64,000 nt of DNA from Verrucomicrobiia bacterium (lineage in GTDB: Bacteria; Verrucomicrobiota; Verrucomicrobiia; Limisphaerales; JADLHS01). Where the stretch lies: positions 17,070 through 81,069 of the forward strand of contig WYBW01000075.1 of assembly GCA_011525685.1 (NCBI GenBank), read 5' to 3'. The notes under the pieces were generated by a model. The model was not told where the DNA came from. It saw only the letters and a program-made list of their open reading frames with translations, and did not search any database. Positions 39,744-48,437 of this stretch are shown here, one piece after another (within the stretch, counting starts at the first letter, position 1; every line of letters starts with the position of its first letter). A program made the position numbers and the translations under genes.

Positions 39744-40589
39744 TCAGAAGGCGGCGGGCAGGCGCAGACAGCGTTCCAGCCGGGCGGCGGCGGATTCATC
39801 CGGTCTGCCAAAATTGGGTCGTGACTCCAAGTCCACCAGCGGTCGCAGTTCGTAAGTTTCGGTGGACAGAAGGTTGTATGCCTGTGTGGGCATGCAACGG
39901 CAAATCAACGTGCTGACGTTGAGACGCCGTGCTTGCAGGTGGAGGATCGGCCCCATGGGAACCGGCCCGTCCTCGATCACCCGCGCCACAATCGCATCCG
40001 GCGCGGTGTCCAGGCCGCGCTCGATGGCAAACCGCCGCTCCGGCAGTGGCGGACCGAACGCCCGCCGCGCCTCGGCTTCGAGCGATTGCGCCACAAAGAA
40101 CAATTCCCCACCCGAGTCATCCTTCAACACCTCCCAGATCACCGGCGCCCCGGCGCTGTCCAGCGTAATGCGGATGCTTTGAGACGCCACGCCGCCAGCG
40201 CGAGAGGCGGCCGTGTCAGGAACGGTCCAATGATAGGTCACCTGACTGTGCGTCCGGCCGTTGAACGCGATTGCGCTTTCCTCAAAGTAAAGGACCAGAT
40301 TCGCCGGCGCGGCGTTGGACTCGGCCAGTTCTTGAATCAGCAGCGGCGCCAGCTTGAAGGCCAGCGTGTTGGTGAAGCCCGCTTCCAAAGGTTTGAGCAA
40401 AGCCACGTTCGTCAAGTAGAGCCCGGCCCGTTCGTAAATGGCCGATCGCTGCGGGCTGGTCAACGGCGCACGCTTCGGCGCGCAGCCGGCGACGCTCAAA
40501 CCCAGGCCCACACTCAAGCAACTGACACCGACGACCGTCCACCACCGCCATCTTGCGAACTCCTCACCGTGTAACGCGAATTTTCTCAT
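39744..40589 (-). CDS. Putative lipoprotein
   Basis: 281 residues from ATG 40589, which overlaps the epimerase stop (ATGA). The N-terminus ends in a lipobox (LSVAGC, with Cys at about 40), so it is probably a lipid-anchored envelope protein. The mature part has no recognised domain. Segments LYFEESAIAFNGRTHSQVTYHWTVPDT and GAPVIWEVLKDDSGGELFFVAQSLEAEA look like a beta-rich fold. Operon with the HpnA-like epimerase gene. Function unknown. Confidence 0.75.
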   Translation of the reverse strand: MRKFALHGEEFARWRWWTVVGVSCLSVGLGLSVAGCAPKRAPLTSPQRSAIYERAGLYLTNVALLKPLEAGFTNTLAFKLAPLLIQELAESNAAPANLVLYFEESAIAFNGRTHSQVTYHWTVPDTAASRAGGVASQSIRITLDSAGAPVIWEVLKDDSGGELFFVAQSLEAEARRAFGPPLPERRFAIERGLDTAPDAIVARVIEDGPVPMGPILHLQARRLNVSTLICRCMPTQAYNLLSTETYELRPLVDLESRPNFGRPDESAAARLERCLRLPAAF

Positions 40590-41596
40590 CTCCGGACGTT
40601 GCCGTTGGCGCGAAACCACTCGACCGCATCCGCCAGCGCGGTTCGAGGTGAAGTCTGCGGCAGGCCCAGTTCGCGGATGGCCTTGGCGGGGTTGAAAAAC
40701 ATTTTGTGCTCCGCAGTGCGCACGCCGGCCAACGGTGCCCGCGGCGCTCGACCGGTGATCGCCGAGCCGGCTTCGTTGACGCGAGCGATCACTTTGGCGA
40801 ACCAGTGCGGGAGGCACAGGCGCGGCGCGGCCAACCCGGTCAGTTCCGCCAGCACGGCGAAGGTTTCGGCCAGCGTCCAGTTGCCCTCCGCATGGCCCAG
40901 AATGTAGCGTTCGCCGGGGACACCGCGCTCCGCGGCCAGGATGTGTCCCACCGCCACATCGCGCACATGCACCCAGTTCAGGCCGGTGTCCAGGTACGCC
41001 GGCATGGCGCGGTTCACAAAATCCAGAATCACTTTTCCCGTGGGCGTGGGTCTGACATCGCGCGGGCCAACAGGCGCGCTGGGATTGACGATGACGACGG
41101 GCGCGCCGCGTTGTGCCAACTCCAGCGCAACCTGCTCGGCCCGCCACTTCGAGCGTTTGTAATGCGTGTTCAGATGCGCTTCCGCGGCCCAGGCGGTTTC
41201 ATCCGTCGGCACGAGGCTTCCGTTGTTCGCCCGCGGCAGACCGATACAGCCGACGGTGCTCGTGTGAATGATGCGCGAACAGCCCGCGGCGACGGCGGCT
41301 TCGAGCACGTGGCGGGTGCCGTCCACGTTCGCCGCATACATCGGCGCATAATCGCGCAGCCACAGGTGATAACTGGCGGCCAGGTGGAAACACCAGTCAC
41401 AACCGCGCATCGCCTCCGTGAGCTTCTGCCGGTCGCCCAAATCGCCGGTCACGCGCTCGAACTCGGCCCCGGCCAGTCCGCGCAAATCGGCCCCCGGCCG
41501 CAGCAGGGCTTTCACGCGGTGACCGCGCCGGTTCAACTCCTGCACCAGATTGGATCCGATGAATCCGGAAGCGCCGGTGACGAAACACTTCATCAT
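40586..41596 (-). CDS. NAD-dependent sugar epimerase/dehydratase, HpnA-like
   Basis: 336-residue extended SDR. Rossmann motif FVTGASGFIGSNL, catalytic Ser/Tyr/Lys region with HTSTVGCIG and Y-KRSK in NTHYKRSKWRAEQVAL, then NPSAPVGPRDVRPTPTGKVI and the GERYILGHAE segment seen in hopanoid-associated epimerases (HpnA). It may act on a nucleotide sugar or on a hopanoid-linked group; no other hopanoid gene is in the window, so the specific role stays open. Two tandem ATGs at the start (41596, 41593). Confidence 0.88.
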   Translation of the reverse strand: MMKCFVTGASGFIGSNLVQELNRRGHRVKALLRPGADLRGLAGAEFERVTGDLGDRQKLTEAMRGCDWCFHLAASYHLWLRDYAPMYAANVDGTRHVLEAAVAAGCSRIIHTSTVGCIGLPRANNGSLVPTDETAWAAEAHLNTHYKRSKWRAEQVALELAQRGAPVVIVNPSAPVGPRDVRPTPTGKVILDFVNRAMPAYLDTGLNWVHVRDVAVGHILAAERGVPGERYILGHAEGNWTLAETFAVLAELTGLAAPRLCLPHWFAKVIARVNEAGSAITGRAPRAPLAGVRTAEHKMFFNPAKAIRELGLPQTSPRTALADAVEWFRANGNVRR

Positions 41597-41737
41597 GCCG
41601 GGACAAGTGTGGCAGGAACGCGTGCCGCGCGAAACGAGATTCAGCCGCCGACCCGGAATCCACCGCGGGCGTCATGGTGATTTTTCCGCCGCCTGCTTGA
41701 CTTGGCTGGCCACGTTCACAACTATTCCCACCGTCGT

Positions 41738-42157
41738 ATGCCGGTCAAAAGCAGTGCTCGAAAGAAAAAGGCCACCCGCCAGGAAACGCGGGAGTTGGAC
41801 TTGCAAATCAAGTTCATGGAAGGCCTCGTCCGGCGCGACCCCGAGTACGTGGACGCGCTGCAACTGCTGGGCGACCATTACACCCAGCGCGGCAGGTACG
41901 CGCAGAGCCTCGAAGTGGATGAACGCCTCTCGCGCCTGCAACCCGACGATCCGTTCGTCTATTACAACCTCGCCTGCAGCTACTCGTTGAACCGCCAATT
42001 TGACCTCGCCGTGCAGGCCCTCGAGAAGGCTTTGAATCTCGGCTACCGCGACCTGAACTGGATCGCCAAGGACCCGGACCTGCGCCAGCTCCGCAAGCAC
42101 GCCCTCTTCCGCCGCATCGCCGACAAGCTTCGCCGCTTGAAGGTCAAGATTCGCTGA
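41738..42157 (+). CDS. Small TPR-repeat protein
   Basis: ATG 41738 gives 139 residues. A basic N-terminus (KSSARKKKATRQETREL) is followed by two or three TPR units (DPEYVDALQLLGDHYTQRG, DPFVYYNLACSYSLNRQ, FDLAVQALEKALNLGY) and a C-terminal DPDLRQLRKHALFRRI. This is a common bacterial TPR_end-of-repeat arrangement. It is 5 bp upstream of mtnA and probably co-transcribed with it. A scaffold role is inferred from the fold only. Confidence 0.85.
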   Translation: MPVKSSARKKKATRQETRELDLQIKFMEGLVRRDPEYVDALQLLGDHYTQRGRYAQSLEVDERLSRLQPDDPFVYYNLACSYSLNRQFDLAVQALEKALNLGYRDLNWIAKDPDLRQLRKHALFRRIADKLRRLKVKIR

Positions 42158-42162
42158 AGCCC

Positions 42163-43296
42163 GTGAATGTCACCGTCCGCGGCCGAACCCGCCATTACCG
42201 CACGGTTACTTTCGACGGCAAACGCAACGCGGTCTTGCTCATCGAGCAGCGTTTGCTTCCCCACCGCTTCACCCTCGTTGCCACACGAGACTACCATGAA
42301 ACCGCCGTCGCCATCCGGGACATGATTGTCCGGGGTGCGCCCGCGATCGCCGCCACGGCAGCCTACGGCCTGGCCCAGGGAGCACGGGCGTTTCGCGGAC
42401 ACAGCCTGCCGGGTTTCACGCGACACGTTGAATCAGTCTTCAGGACGCTTCAGGCGGCCCGGCCCACTGCGGTGGACCCGGTCAATGCCATGCAACAGGT
42501 CCGCGCCGTCATGGCGACCGGCCGGTCCGTGGAGGAACGACAGGCGCTGGCCCTGGCGGCGGCGGAGGAATTTGCCAACCAGGACGTGCGACATTGTGAG
42601 GCGATTGGCCGGCAGGGCATGTTCCTGATCCGCGAGGGTTGTCGCGTGCTCACCCATTGCAACGCCGGCTGGCTCGCGTGCGTGGACGTTGGCACTGTGA
42701 CGGCGCCCCTCTACGCCGCGGAGTCGGCCGGAAAGCGGTTTCACGTCTTTTGCGACGAGACCCGGCCTCGCTCCCAGGGCGCCACTCTCACCGCTTGGGA
42801 GCTGGCGCAACAAGGCATCTCACACCAGATCATCGCGGACAATGCCGCCGGCCATCTCCTGCAACGAGGGGAGATTGATCTGGTCATCGTGGGAAGCGAC
42901 CGCACCCTCGGCCGCACCGGCGAAGTGGCCAACAAGATTGGCACCTACACCAAGGCCGTGCTTGCCAAGCGGCATGGCATTCCGTTTTACGTGACGATTC
43001 CGCTTTCGACCATTGACTGGACCTTGAAGTCGGGCATGGCCATTCCCATCGAGGAACGGGACGAGAGCGAAGTCCTGGGAGCATGGGGAGTGGTCGCAAA
43101 TCCCAAGCTCGAAATCCAAAGCCGATCACGCCGTCGGCGCACCTACGTGCGCGTGGCCAATCCGAGCAGCCACGCGCGCAACCCAGCGTTCGATGTGACA
43201 CCGGCGGAACTGATCACCGGCATCATCACTCCCGTGGGCATTTTCAAGCCGGAGGAACTTTGGCGACGGCGACGGGAGTTGGGCTATCGCGGCTGA
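42163..43296 (+). CDS. mtnA: S-methyl-5-thioribose-1-phosphate isomerase with insertion
   Basis: Methionine salvage enzyme converting methylthioribose-1-P to methylthioribulose-1-P. 377 residues, GTG start. Motifs: IRDMIVRGAPAIAATAAYGLA, VLTHCNAGWLAC with the catalytic Cys, IVGSDRTLGRTGEVANKIGTY with the catalytic Asp, IPIEERD, and NPAFDVTPAELITGIITPVG. An extra stretch of about 30 residues, including ANPKLEIQSRSRRRR, interrupts the loop before NPAFD. It is encoded by AAATCCC/AAATCCA heptamer-like units of the same kind as in leuS. Otherwise normal. Confidence 0.95.
   Translation: MNVTVRGRTRHYRTVTFDGKRNAVLLIEQRLLPHRFTLVATRDYHETAVAIRDMIVRGAPAIAATAAYGLAQGARAFRGHSLPGFTRHVESVFRTLQAARPTAVDPVNAMQQVRAVMATGRSVEERQALALAAAEEFANQDVRHCEAIGRQGMFLIREGCRVLTHCNAGWLACVDVGTVTAPLYAAESAGKRFHVFCDETRPRSQGATLTAWELAQQGISHQIIADNAAGHLLQRGEIDLVIVGSDRTLGRTGEVANKIGTYTKAVLAKRHGIPFYVTIPLSTIDWTLKSGMAIPIEERDESEVLGAWGVVANPKLEIQSRSRRRRTYVRVANPSSHARNPAFDVTPAELITGIITPVGIFKPEELWRRRRELGYRG
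43087..43130 (+). repeat. Degenerate AAATCCG-type heptamers inside mtnA
   Basis: AAATCCC-AAGCTCG-AAATCCA-AAGCCGA reads as four diverged heptamers. It encodes NPKLEIQSR, close to the NPKSEIRNP sequence encoded by the perfect repeat in leuS. Confidence 0.7.
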
Positions 43297-43432
43297 AGGA
43301 GAGCGCGCGGCGGATTTGCGAAGCCCGCGCCGGGTGCCTGCCGTGTTCAGCAAGATGGAAAGCAGCGGAGCGCCGTTTGCCTGCTTTCCCGGTTGCGTGG
43401 AAGGCTTGGTTGAATGGGGCGGGGGTTCAAGG

Positions 43433-43819
43433 TCAGGCTGTCGTCGCGCCCAAGACCGGCACGGGGCCGGCATTCTCGGAGTGGCACACTCGAACACGGA
43501 AGGCCCCGGCCCGCGCCACTTGCAGCAACGTCACGGCGGCGTATTGCACGGTCCCTTCCACCGCCACGACGCCAGTGGCCAGCGCCCGCGTCAGGGCGAT
43601 GCGCAATCCTTCCGCGTCCGCTCGCGAAACGCGCCCCGGCATGTAAGGGCCGAGATGCGGGAGAATGATCTCGGTTTCCCAGGAGTCCGAGGGCCATTCG
43701 GCTGGCAGCCGTTCGGGCTGCCAACCCTCCAAGCGCGCCAGGTGCAGCAGCTTGCCAAACGCCTTGGGGCTCATCTTGTAGCTTCGGCCATTTGCTTCAC
43801 TGAAAACTTCGATGGTCAT
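43433..43819 (-). CDS. Small hypothetical protein
   Basis: 128 residues starting MTIEVFSEANGRSYKMSPKAFGKLL. It is mixed alpha/beta with GWQPERLPAEWP and LPHLGPYMPGRVSRADAEGL, and has no signal peptide or membrane helix. I do not recognise the family. It lies alone on the minus strand between convergent mtnA and tRNA-Val. Base composition is like its neighbours. A real gene is probable because of its codon-like composition and good start, but no function can be offered. Confidence 0.6.
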   Translation of the reverse strand: MTIEVFSEANGRSYKMSPKAFGKLLHLARLEGWQPERLPAEWPSDSWETEIILPHLGPYMPGRVSRADAEGLRIALTRALATGVVAVEGTVQYAAVTLLQVARAGAFRVRVCHSENAGPVPVLGATTA

Positions 43820-43912
43820 AGCGGCGTGGAAAAGCAGCTTCCATTCTCAGATTGAAGCCCGGTCACCGGCAAACCACGCCCAACCGGCGGAAATGGCTGA
43901 TTTCGAGGGAGA

Positions 43913-43987
43913 TGGTGCGCGCTGCAGGGTTTGAACCTGCGACCCCTTCCGTGTGAAGGAAGTGCTCTACCGCTGAGCTAAGCGCGC
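43913..43987 (-). tRNA. tRNA-Val(CAC)
   Basis: The minus strand folds as a full cloverleaf: 7-bp acceptor GCGCGCT/AGCGCGC, D-arm GCTC/GAGC, anticodon stem CTTCC/GGAAG with loop TTCACAC (anticodon CAC, valine GTG codons), and T-arm GCAGG-TTCAAAC-CCTGC. The discriminator A and a genomically encoded CCA (43913-43915) follow. Confidence 0.97.
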
Positions 43988-43997
43988 AACGTCGGCA

Positions 43998-44025
43998 ACC
44001 TTAGCGGGTTGGACAAATTCTTCAA
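43998..44025 (-). promoter_or_regulatory. Putative sigma-70 promoter for tRNA-Val
   Basis: Minus-strand TTGAAG (44025-44020), a 16-bp spacer and TAAGGT (44003-43998), ending 10 bp before the tRNA 5' end. The spacing is right and the hexamers are partial matches. Confidence 0.4.
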
Positions 44026-44128
44026 GCCATTCTTCCGGTGCGCCGAACCCACCTTCACCGCGCTTGGGTTCAAGCGACTCCAAGTTTGGGACAGTTGTGC
44101 CAGTGAGTGGACGCCTCCAGAGTAAATC

Positions 44129-45730
44129 TTATCCCGACCTCCGCAACACGGTGTCCCGCTGCGCCCAGTCGGGATTCGGGTGCGGATAATCCAGGTTGTA
44201 GTTCAACCCGCGGCTCTCAGGTCGCAGGAGCGCGCTGCGGACGATCAAGTCCGCGACGGTCGCAATGTTGCGCAACTCGAGCAGGTCGCTCGTCACGATG
44301 AAATTCCAGTAGTACTCGTGAATCTCCTCCAACAGGTTGGCGATGCGCTTTTGGGCGCGCTGCAAACGCTTGTTCGTCCGCACGATGCCGACGTAGTCCC
44401 ACATGCAACGGCGGATTTCGTCCCAGTTGTGTGAGACCACCACCATCTCGTCGGGATTATGCGCCTGGCCGGACTGCCAGGCGGGAATCTTCAATTCGAC
44501 CGGCGCGGCGAGGTTGGCGGCCGCTTTCGCCGCGGCGCGATGCGCACAGACCAGGGCTTCCAGGAGCGAATTGCTCGCCAGGCGGTTGGCGCCATGCAGG
44601 CCCGTGCAGGCGACCTCGCCCACGGCGTAAAGGCCGGCGATCTCCGTCTCGCCGTCCACGTTGGTCATCACGCCGCCACACTGATAATGGGCCGCCGGCA
44701 CCACCGGAATGGGTTCCTTGGTGATGTCAATCCCGTAGCGAAGGCAGGTCTGGTAGATGTTGGGAAAGCGCTCGATGATGAATCGCGCCGGCCGGTGGGT
44801 GATGTCCAGCCACACGTGATCGGCGCCGCTCTTCTTCATCTCGCTGTCAATCGCCCGCGCCACGACGTCGCGTGGCGCGAGCGATTTCAAGGGATGCGCC
44901 GCGTCCATGAACTCGCCACCGTCAAAACCTTTCAGCACGCCCCCCTCGCCGCGCACGGCCTCGCTGATGAGAAACGATTTGGCCTTGGGATGATAGAGGC
45001 AGGTCGGATGAAACTGGATGAACTCCATGTTCGCCACCGCGGCCCCCGCGCGATACGCCATCGCCACGCCATCGCCGGTCGCGATGTCGGGATTGGTCGT
45101 GTACAGATAAACCTTCCCGCAACCGCCCGTCGCCAGCAGCGTGACGGGCGAGGCAAACGTCTCCACCTGCCCCGTGAGCTTGTCGAGCACGTAAGCGCCC
45201 AGGCAACGATTCGCGCCCACGTAGCCCAGCTTCTGACTGGTGATCAGGTCAATGGCAAAGTGGTTCTCGAAAATCTGGATGTTTGGCTGACCGGCAATGG
45301 CCTGGAGCAACGCGCGCTCGATTTCGCGGCCAGTCACATCCTTCGCGTGCAGGATGCGGCGCTTGGAGTGTCCCCCTTCACGGCCCAGATCCAGTTCCCG
45401 CGCGCCGTGCGACTGCGGAATCTCCCGCTCGGAAAACTGCATCCCCAGTTCGATCAACTCGCCGATGCGCGCCGGGCCTTCTTCGACAATCGTGCGAACG
45501 ACCCTTTCCTTGCACAGGCCCGCGCCCGCTTCGAGCGTGTCGCGCACGTGCAGCTCGAACGAATCCTCCTTGCTCGTCACCGACGCGATGCCGCCCTGCG
45601 CATAGTTGGTGTTGGACTCCGCGCGATCCTTTTTCGTAACGATCGCCACGCGTCCACGGGGCGCGACCTTGAGGGCGTAGCACAAACCCGCGATGCCACT
45701 GCCAAGGACAAGAAAGTCGAATGGTTGCAT
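44129..45730 (-). CDS. nadB: L-aspartate oxidase
   Basis: First enzyme of de novo NAD synthesis, oxidising L-aspartate to iminoaspartate with FAD. ATG 45730 gives 533 residues (16 upstream codons lack homology). FAD motif [15 protein letters not shown], then [23 protein letters not shown], the active-site segment [12 protein letters not shown], and [49 protein letters not shown]. These are typical of NadB rather than succinate dehydrogenase. nadA and nadC are not in the window. Divergent from the antitoxin gene at 45807. Confidence 0.96.
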   Translation of the reverse strand: MQPFDFLVLGSGIAGLCYALKVAPRGRVAIVTKKDRAESNTNYAQGGIASVTSKEDSFELHVRDTLEAGAGLCKERVVRTIVEEGPARIGELIELGMQFSEREIPQSHGARELDLGREGGHSKRRILHAKDVTGREIERALLQAIAGQPNIQIFENHFAIDLITSQKLGYVGANRCLGAYVLDKLTGQVETFASPVTLLATGGCGKVYLYTTNPDIATGDGVAMAYRAGAAVANMEFIQFHPTCLYHPKAKSFLISEAVRGEGGVLKGFDGGEFMDAAHPLKSLAPRDVVARAIDSEMKKSGADHVWLDITHRPARFIIERFPNIYQTCLRYGIDITKEPIPVVPAAHYQCGGVMTNVDGETEIAGLYAVGEVACTGLHGANRLASNSLLEALVCAHRAAAKAAANLAAPVELKIPAWQSGQAHNPDEMVVVSHNWDEIRRCMWDYVGIVRTNKRLQRAQKRIANLLEEIHEYYWNFIVTSDLLELRNIATVADLIVRSALLRPESRGLNYNLDYPHPNPDWAQRDTVLRRSG

Positions 45731-45806
45731 CTTGGAAACCTGCTCGTGAAGTCTGCAAGGAGGAATGGGTGTTGTCAATTCGCCGGATCGGTGTTACCAA
45801 GCTTCC

Positions 45807-46049
45807 ATGCGAACACTGACGTTGAAGTTGCCGCCCGACCTTTTGGCCTGGCTGGAGAAGCGGGCGCGGTTGTCAAACCGGTCCAAGTCGGAAATCGCCC
45901 GGGAAGCGCTGCTCGCCCAACGCGACCGGCAGCGTGGCGGAAGCGCCGCGGCGCGCGCCGGCGATCTCGTCGGCAAGTTTGCCAGCGGCCGGAAAGATTC
46001 CGCGCATAAACGTCATCTCAAAGGCCTCGGCTCATGCCGGCGTATCTGA
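45807..46049 (+). CDS. Ribbon-helix-helix antitoxin
   Basis: 80 residues from ATG 45807. The N-terminus RTLTLKLPPDLLAWLEKRARLSNRSKSEIAREALLA is a CopG/RHH DNA-binding fold. The C-terminal half, ending in a basic AHKRHLKGLG segment, would bind the toxin. It overlaps the following PIN gene by 16 bp, the usual vapB-vapC arrangement. Predicted to repress its own promoter. Confidence 0.85.
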   Translation: MRTLTLKLPPDLLAWLEKRARLSNRSKSEIAREALLAQRDRQRGGSAAARAGDLVGKFASGRKDSAHKRHLKGLGSCRRI

Positions 46050-46450
46050 CCGACTCCGGCCCGTTGGTGGCGCTGTTGGACCGCTCTGAACCTCATCACG
46101 CCTGGGTTTACCAGCAGTTTGATCTCGTCCGGGGAACCATCTGGACTTGCGAGGGGGTCCTTGTGGAAGCCGCGTATCTGCTCGCCGCGGCCGGGCTGCC
46201 ACCGTGGAGCGTTTTGGAGTTGTTGGACCGCGACGTCATTGCAGTCCGTTTCGATTTGGAATCCAACCTCGACCGCGTTCTGGCCTTGATGCAGAAATAC
46301 GCCGACACCCCAATGGACTTTGTGGATGCCTGCCTCGTCACAATGACCGAGGCCAAACGGGACTGCCAGCTCATCACGATTGACTCTGACTTCCGCGTGT
46401 ATCGCCGTTTCGAGCGGCAGGCCATTCCGCTCATTATGCCGCTGAGGTGA
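46034..46450 (+). CDS. PIN-domain toxin (VapC type)
   Basis: 138 residues. PIN acidic residues are visible in YLTDSGPLVALLD, the Glu in CEGVLVEAAYLL, DFVDACLVTMTE and TIDSDFRVYRRF, so the Mg-binding site looks complete. Likely a ribonuclease of RNA, restrained by the RHH protein whose gene overlaps its start. It is convergent with panC, with the two stops separated by 1 bp. Confidence 0.88.
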   Translation: MPAYLTDSGPLVALLDRSEPHHAWVYQQFDLVRGTIWTCEGVLVEAAYLLAAAGLPPWSVLELLDRDVIAVRFDLESNLDRVLALMQKYADTPMDFVDACLVTMTEAKRDCQLITIDSDFRVYRRFERQAIPLIMPLR

Positions 46451-46451
46451 G

Positions 46452-47318
46452 TCAAAGCCTCCCGTTATCAATCAATCGCGTCCCGCCCACGAACACCGCC
46501 AAGGCCATGTGTGTACCTGGCGAGACTTTCGCCACGGGCGACAGCGTTTCCGGTTCGAAGAACTCAACGTAATCCAGTCTCGCGTCCGGCGCCGTTTGGA
46601 TGACTTTTCCCACCAGGGATCTCAACTGGACAGCGGGGGCGGGCTGCTTCGCCGTTGTGACCGCCCGGCGCACAGCCTGGATTGACCGCTGAAGGACTGT
46701 GGCCTGCTGTCGCAAATCCCCCGAGAGGTACTTGTTCCGTGAACTCATCGCCACGCCGTCCAACTCGCGCACGATGGGCGCGACGAGAGTCTTCAGCGGG
46801 AAATTCAGATCGCGAACCATGCGCTTGATCACGGCGGCTTGTTGAAAATCTTTGGCCCCAAAAACAGCCACGTCCGGCTGCACGATGTTGAACAGCTTGG
46901 CCACGACCGTTGTGACCCCGCGAAAGTGCCCGGGCCGCGACGCGCCCTCCATGCCTTGGGAGAGTTTCTCCTCGACGACATAGGTGCTGTAATTGCCCGC
47001 CGCTTTGCCCGGATACATCTCCGCGTCGTCCGGCGCGAACACCACATCCACCCCCTCCGCGCGGCAGAGCCTCACATCGCGTTTCAAATCGCGCGGATAA
47101 CGGGCCAGATCCTCCCTTGGCCCGAACTGGGTCGGATTCACGTAAATGCTGACCACCACCCGGCCAGTTCCGCCCACGCGCTTCCGCGCCGCGCGCACGA
47201 GGCTCAAGTGGCCCTCGTGCAAATAACCCATGGTCGGAACAAGACCGACGCGCGTGCCGTGTCGCCGCCACCGCCTCGCCAGCCGCAGCATCGCCGCCAC
47301 CGAAGTCACGATTCGCAT
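46452..47318 (-). CDS. panC: Pantothenate synthetase (pantoate--beta-alanine ligase)
   Basis: ATP-dependent joining of pantoate and beta-alanine. 288 residues. Signatures: LVPTMGYLHEGHLSLVR (HxGH-type nucleotide motif), VSIYVNPTQFGPREDLARYPR, PGHFRGVTTVVAKLFNIVQPDVAVFGAKDFQQ, and the KMSKS-like VAMSSRNKYLS. Typical length. Single gene; panB is not adjacent. Confidence 0.97.
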   Translation of the reverse strand: MRIVTSVAAMLRLARRWRRHGTRVGLVPTMGYLHEGHLSLVRAARKRVGGTGRVVVSIYVNPTQFGPREDLARYPRDLKRDVRLCRAEGVDVVFAPDDAEMYPGKAAGNYSTYVVEEKLSQGMEGASRPGHFRGVTTVVAKLFNIVQPDVAVFGAKDFQQAAVIKRMVRDLNFPLKTLVAPIVRELDGVAMSSRNKYLSGDLRQQATVLQRSIQAVRRAVTTAKQPAPAVQLRSLVGKVIQTAPDARLDYVEFFEPETLSPVAKVSPGTHMALAVFVGGTRLIDNGRL

Positions 47319-47457
47319 GGCGGCAAATTGGTCAAGCGCTGCTCAAGTGGCAATTCGATTGTGGGGTCCGCTCCAGCAACATTCGGTCTTGCGGCCCGGC
47401 TCCAGCCCCGTCAACTTTTGGGAAGCAAATTTCGACCTGCGCCGATGATTTAACCCG

Positions 47458-47931
47458 ATGAAACGTCTCCTGTTGATTTTCGATCGGTTGATCTGCGGGA
47501 AGACTGCTGCCGCCCTGGGGTTCATGGGAGGCCTGCTGTTGCTGGTCGTTTGGCTGAGGCCATTGCCTCGGGAACATTTCCCCAATGTGGTGAGGATGTT
47601 TTCAGCGTCCTGGCTTTATCTCGCGATCTCGGTCTCCATTGCCTATTCGGCCGCCGCCGTCATCGCAAAACGGCAAGGGACGGCAACCGACATGTGGACC
47701 TGCCTCACCCTCGGCGTCCTGTGGGCCTCCACGCCATGGTTTGCGTTCCTGCCCTTCAACTTCAGCCGGCTGCTCCTGATCTACGGGCTGGCGGGCGTGG
47801 TGGCTCATTGCATTCGCAGATCGCGCTCTTCAGCACCACCACCCATGATTGTTGCCTCTCTGCCTGCCAAACAAACCGAGCCAGGTCCATTCAATCAACC
47901 GGAGGGCAATCAGGATCAAGGCTGTGCTTGA
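47458..47931 (+). CDS. Small hypothetical membrane protein
   Basis: 157 residues with three or four hydrophobic segments (AAALGFMGGLLLLVVWL; LYLAISVSIAYSAAAVIA; LGVLWASTPWFAFLPF; LLLIYGLAGVVAHC) and a Pro/Gln-rich, soluble C-terminus. No family recognised. Its start has no strong ribosome binding site. Function unknown; it might be a membrane accessory protein. Divergent from panC. Confidence 0.6.
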   Translation: MKRLLLIFDRLICGKTAAALGFMGGLLLLVVWLRPLPREHFPNVVRMFSASWLYLAISVSIAYSAAAVIAKRQGTATDMWTCLTLGVLWASTPWFAFLPFNFSRLLLIYGLAGVVAHCIRRSRSSAPPPMIVASLPAKQTEPGPFNQPEGNQDQGCA

Positions 47932-48023
47932 GTGGGACGCGCATTCAAGCCGCGCACAGACCAACTGGTTAAGCTCGGAGCCGCGTCGCTTCTGCCATCG
48001 CGGCTGGCATCCATCGAATCCCG

Positions 48024-48362
48024 TTACCTTTTGAAGTGAAGCGGCGCGGCTTGCGGCATCTCGTGAGCACAGGGCTGGTTGGTCGGCGCGTCGGCCTGTC
48101 GGTCATTGGGCGCAACCACCTGGTTGGCCAGCATCCAGGCTTCGACTTCCTCGCCGCTGACATCCGCCAGCATCTGACCGTTGATCTCCACGCACGGACT
48201 TAGCATCTGGCCGCTTTTCTCGATCATCTCCTGACGCTGGGCCGGGTCGTTGATGATGTCGCGGTCCTCGTAGGGCAGATCATATTTGCGGAGCACGGCG
48301 CGCACCCCGTTGCTCCAGCCGCAGGTCGGTTTCAAATAGGCAATGATTCTCGGTTTGTTCAT
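48024..48362 (-). CDS. Glutaredoxin-like protein with CGWS motif
   Basis: 112 residues from ATG 48362. Thioredoxin-fold start IIAYLKPTCGWSNGVRAVLRKY carries a monothiol-type active site (Cys, second Cys replaced by Ser). The cis-Pro region SGQMLSPCVEINGQMLADVSG matches the GSH-binding part of glutaredoxins and contains an extra Cys. A hydrophilic tail follows (about residues 85-112). Probably a GSH- or bacillithiol-linked reductase, or an Fe-S transfer protein. Lies downstream of the SMP-30 gene on the same strand. Confidence 0.85.
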   Translation of the reverse strand: MNKPRIIAYLKPTCGWSNGVRAVLRKYDLPYEDRDIINDPAQRQEMIEKSGQMLSPCVEINGQMLADVSGEEVEAWMLANQVVAPNDRQADAPTNQPCAHEMPQAAPLHFKR

Positions 48363-48437
48363 AAGTGAATTGACGCCGATACCATGCCACAAAAAGCGGC
48401 CGGGGAAAGTTCAAAGTGCCGGGGGCAGACCTGTCTC

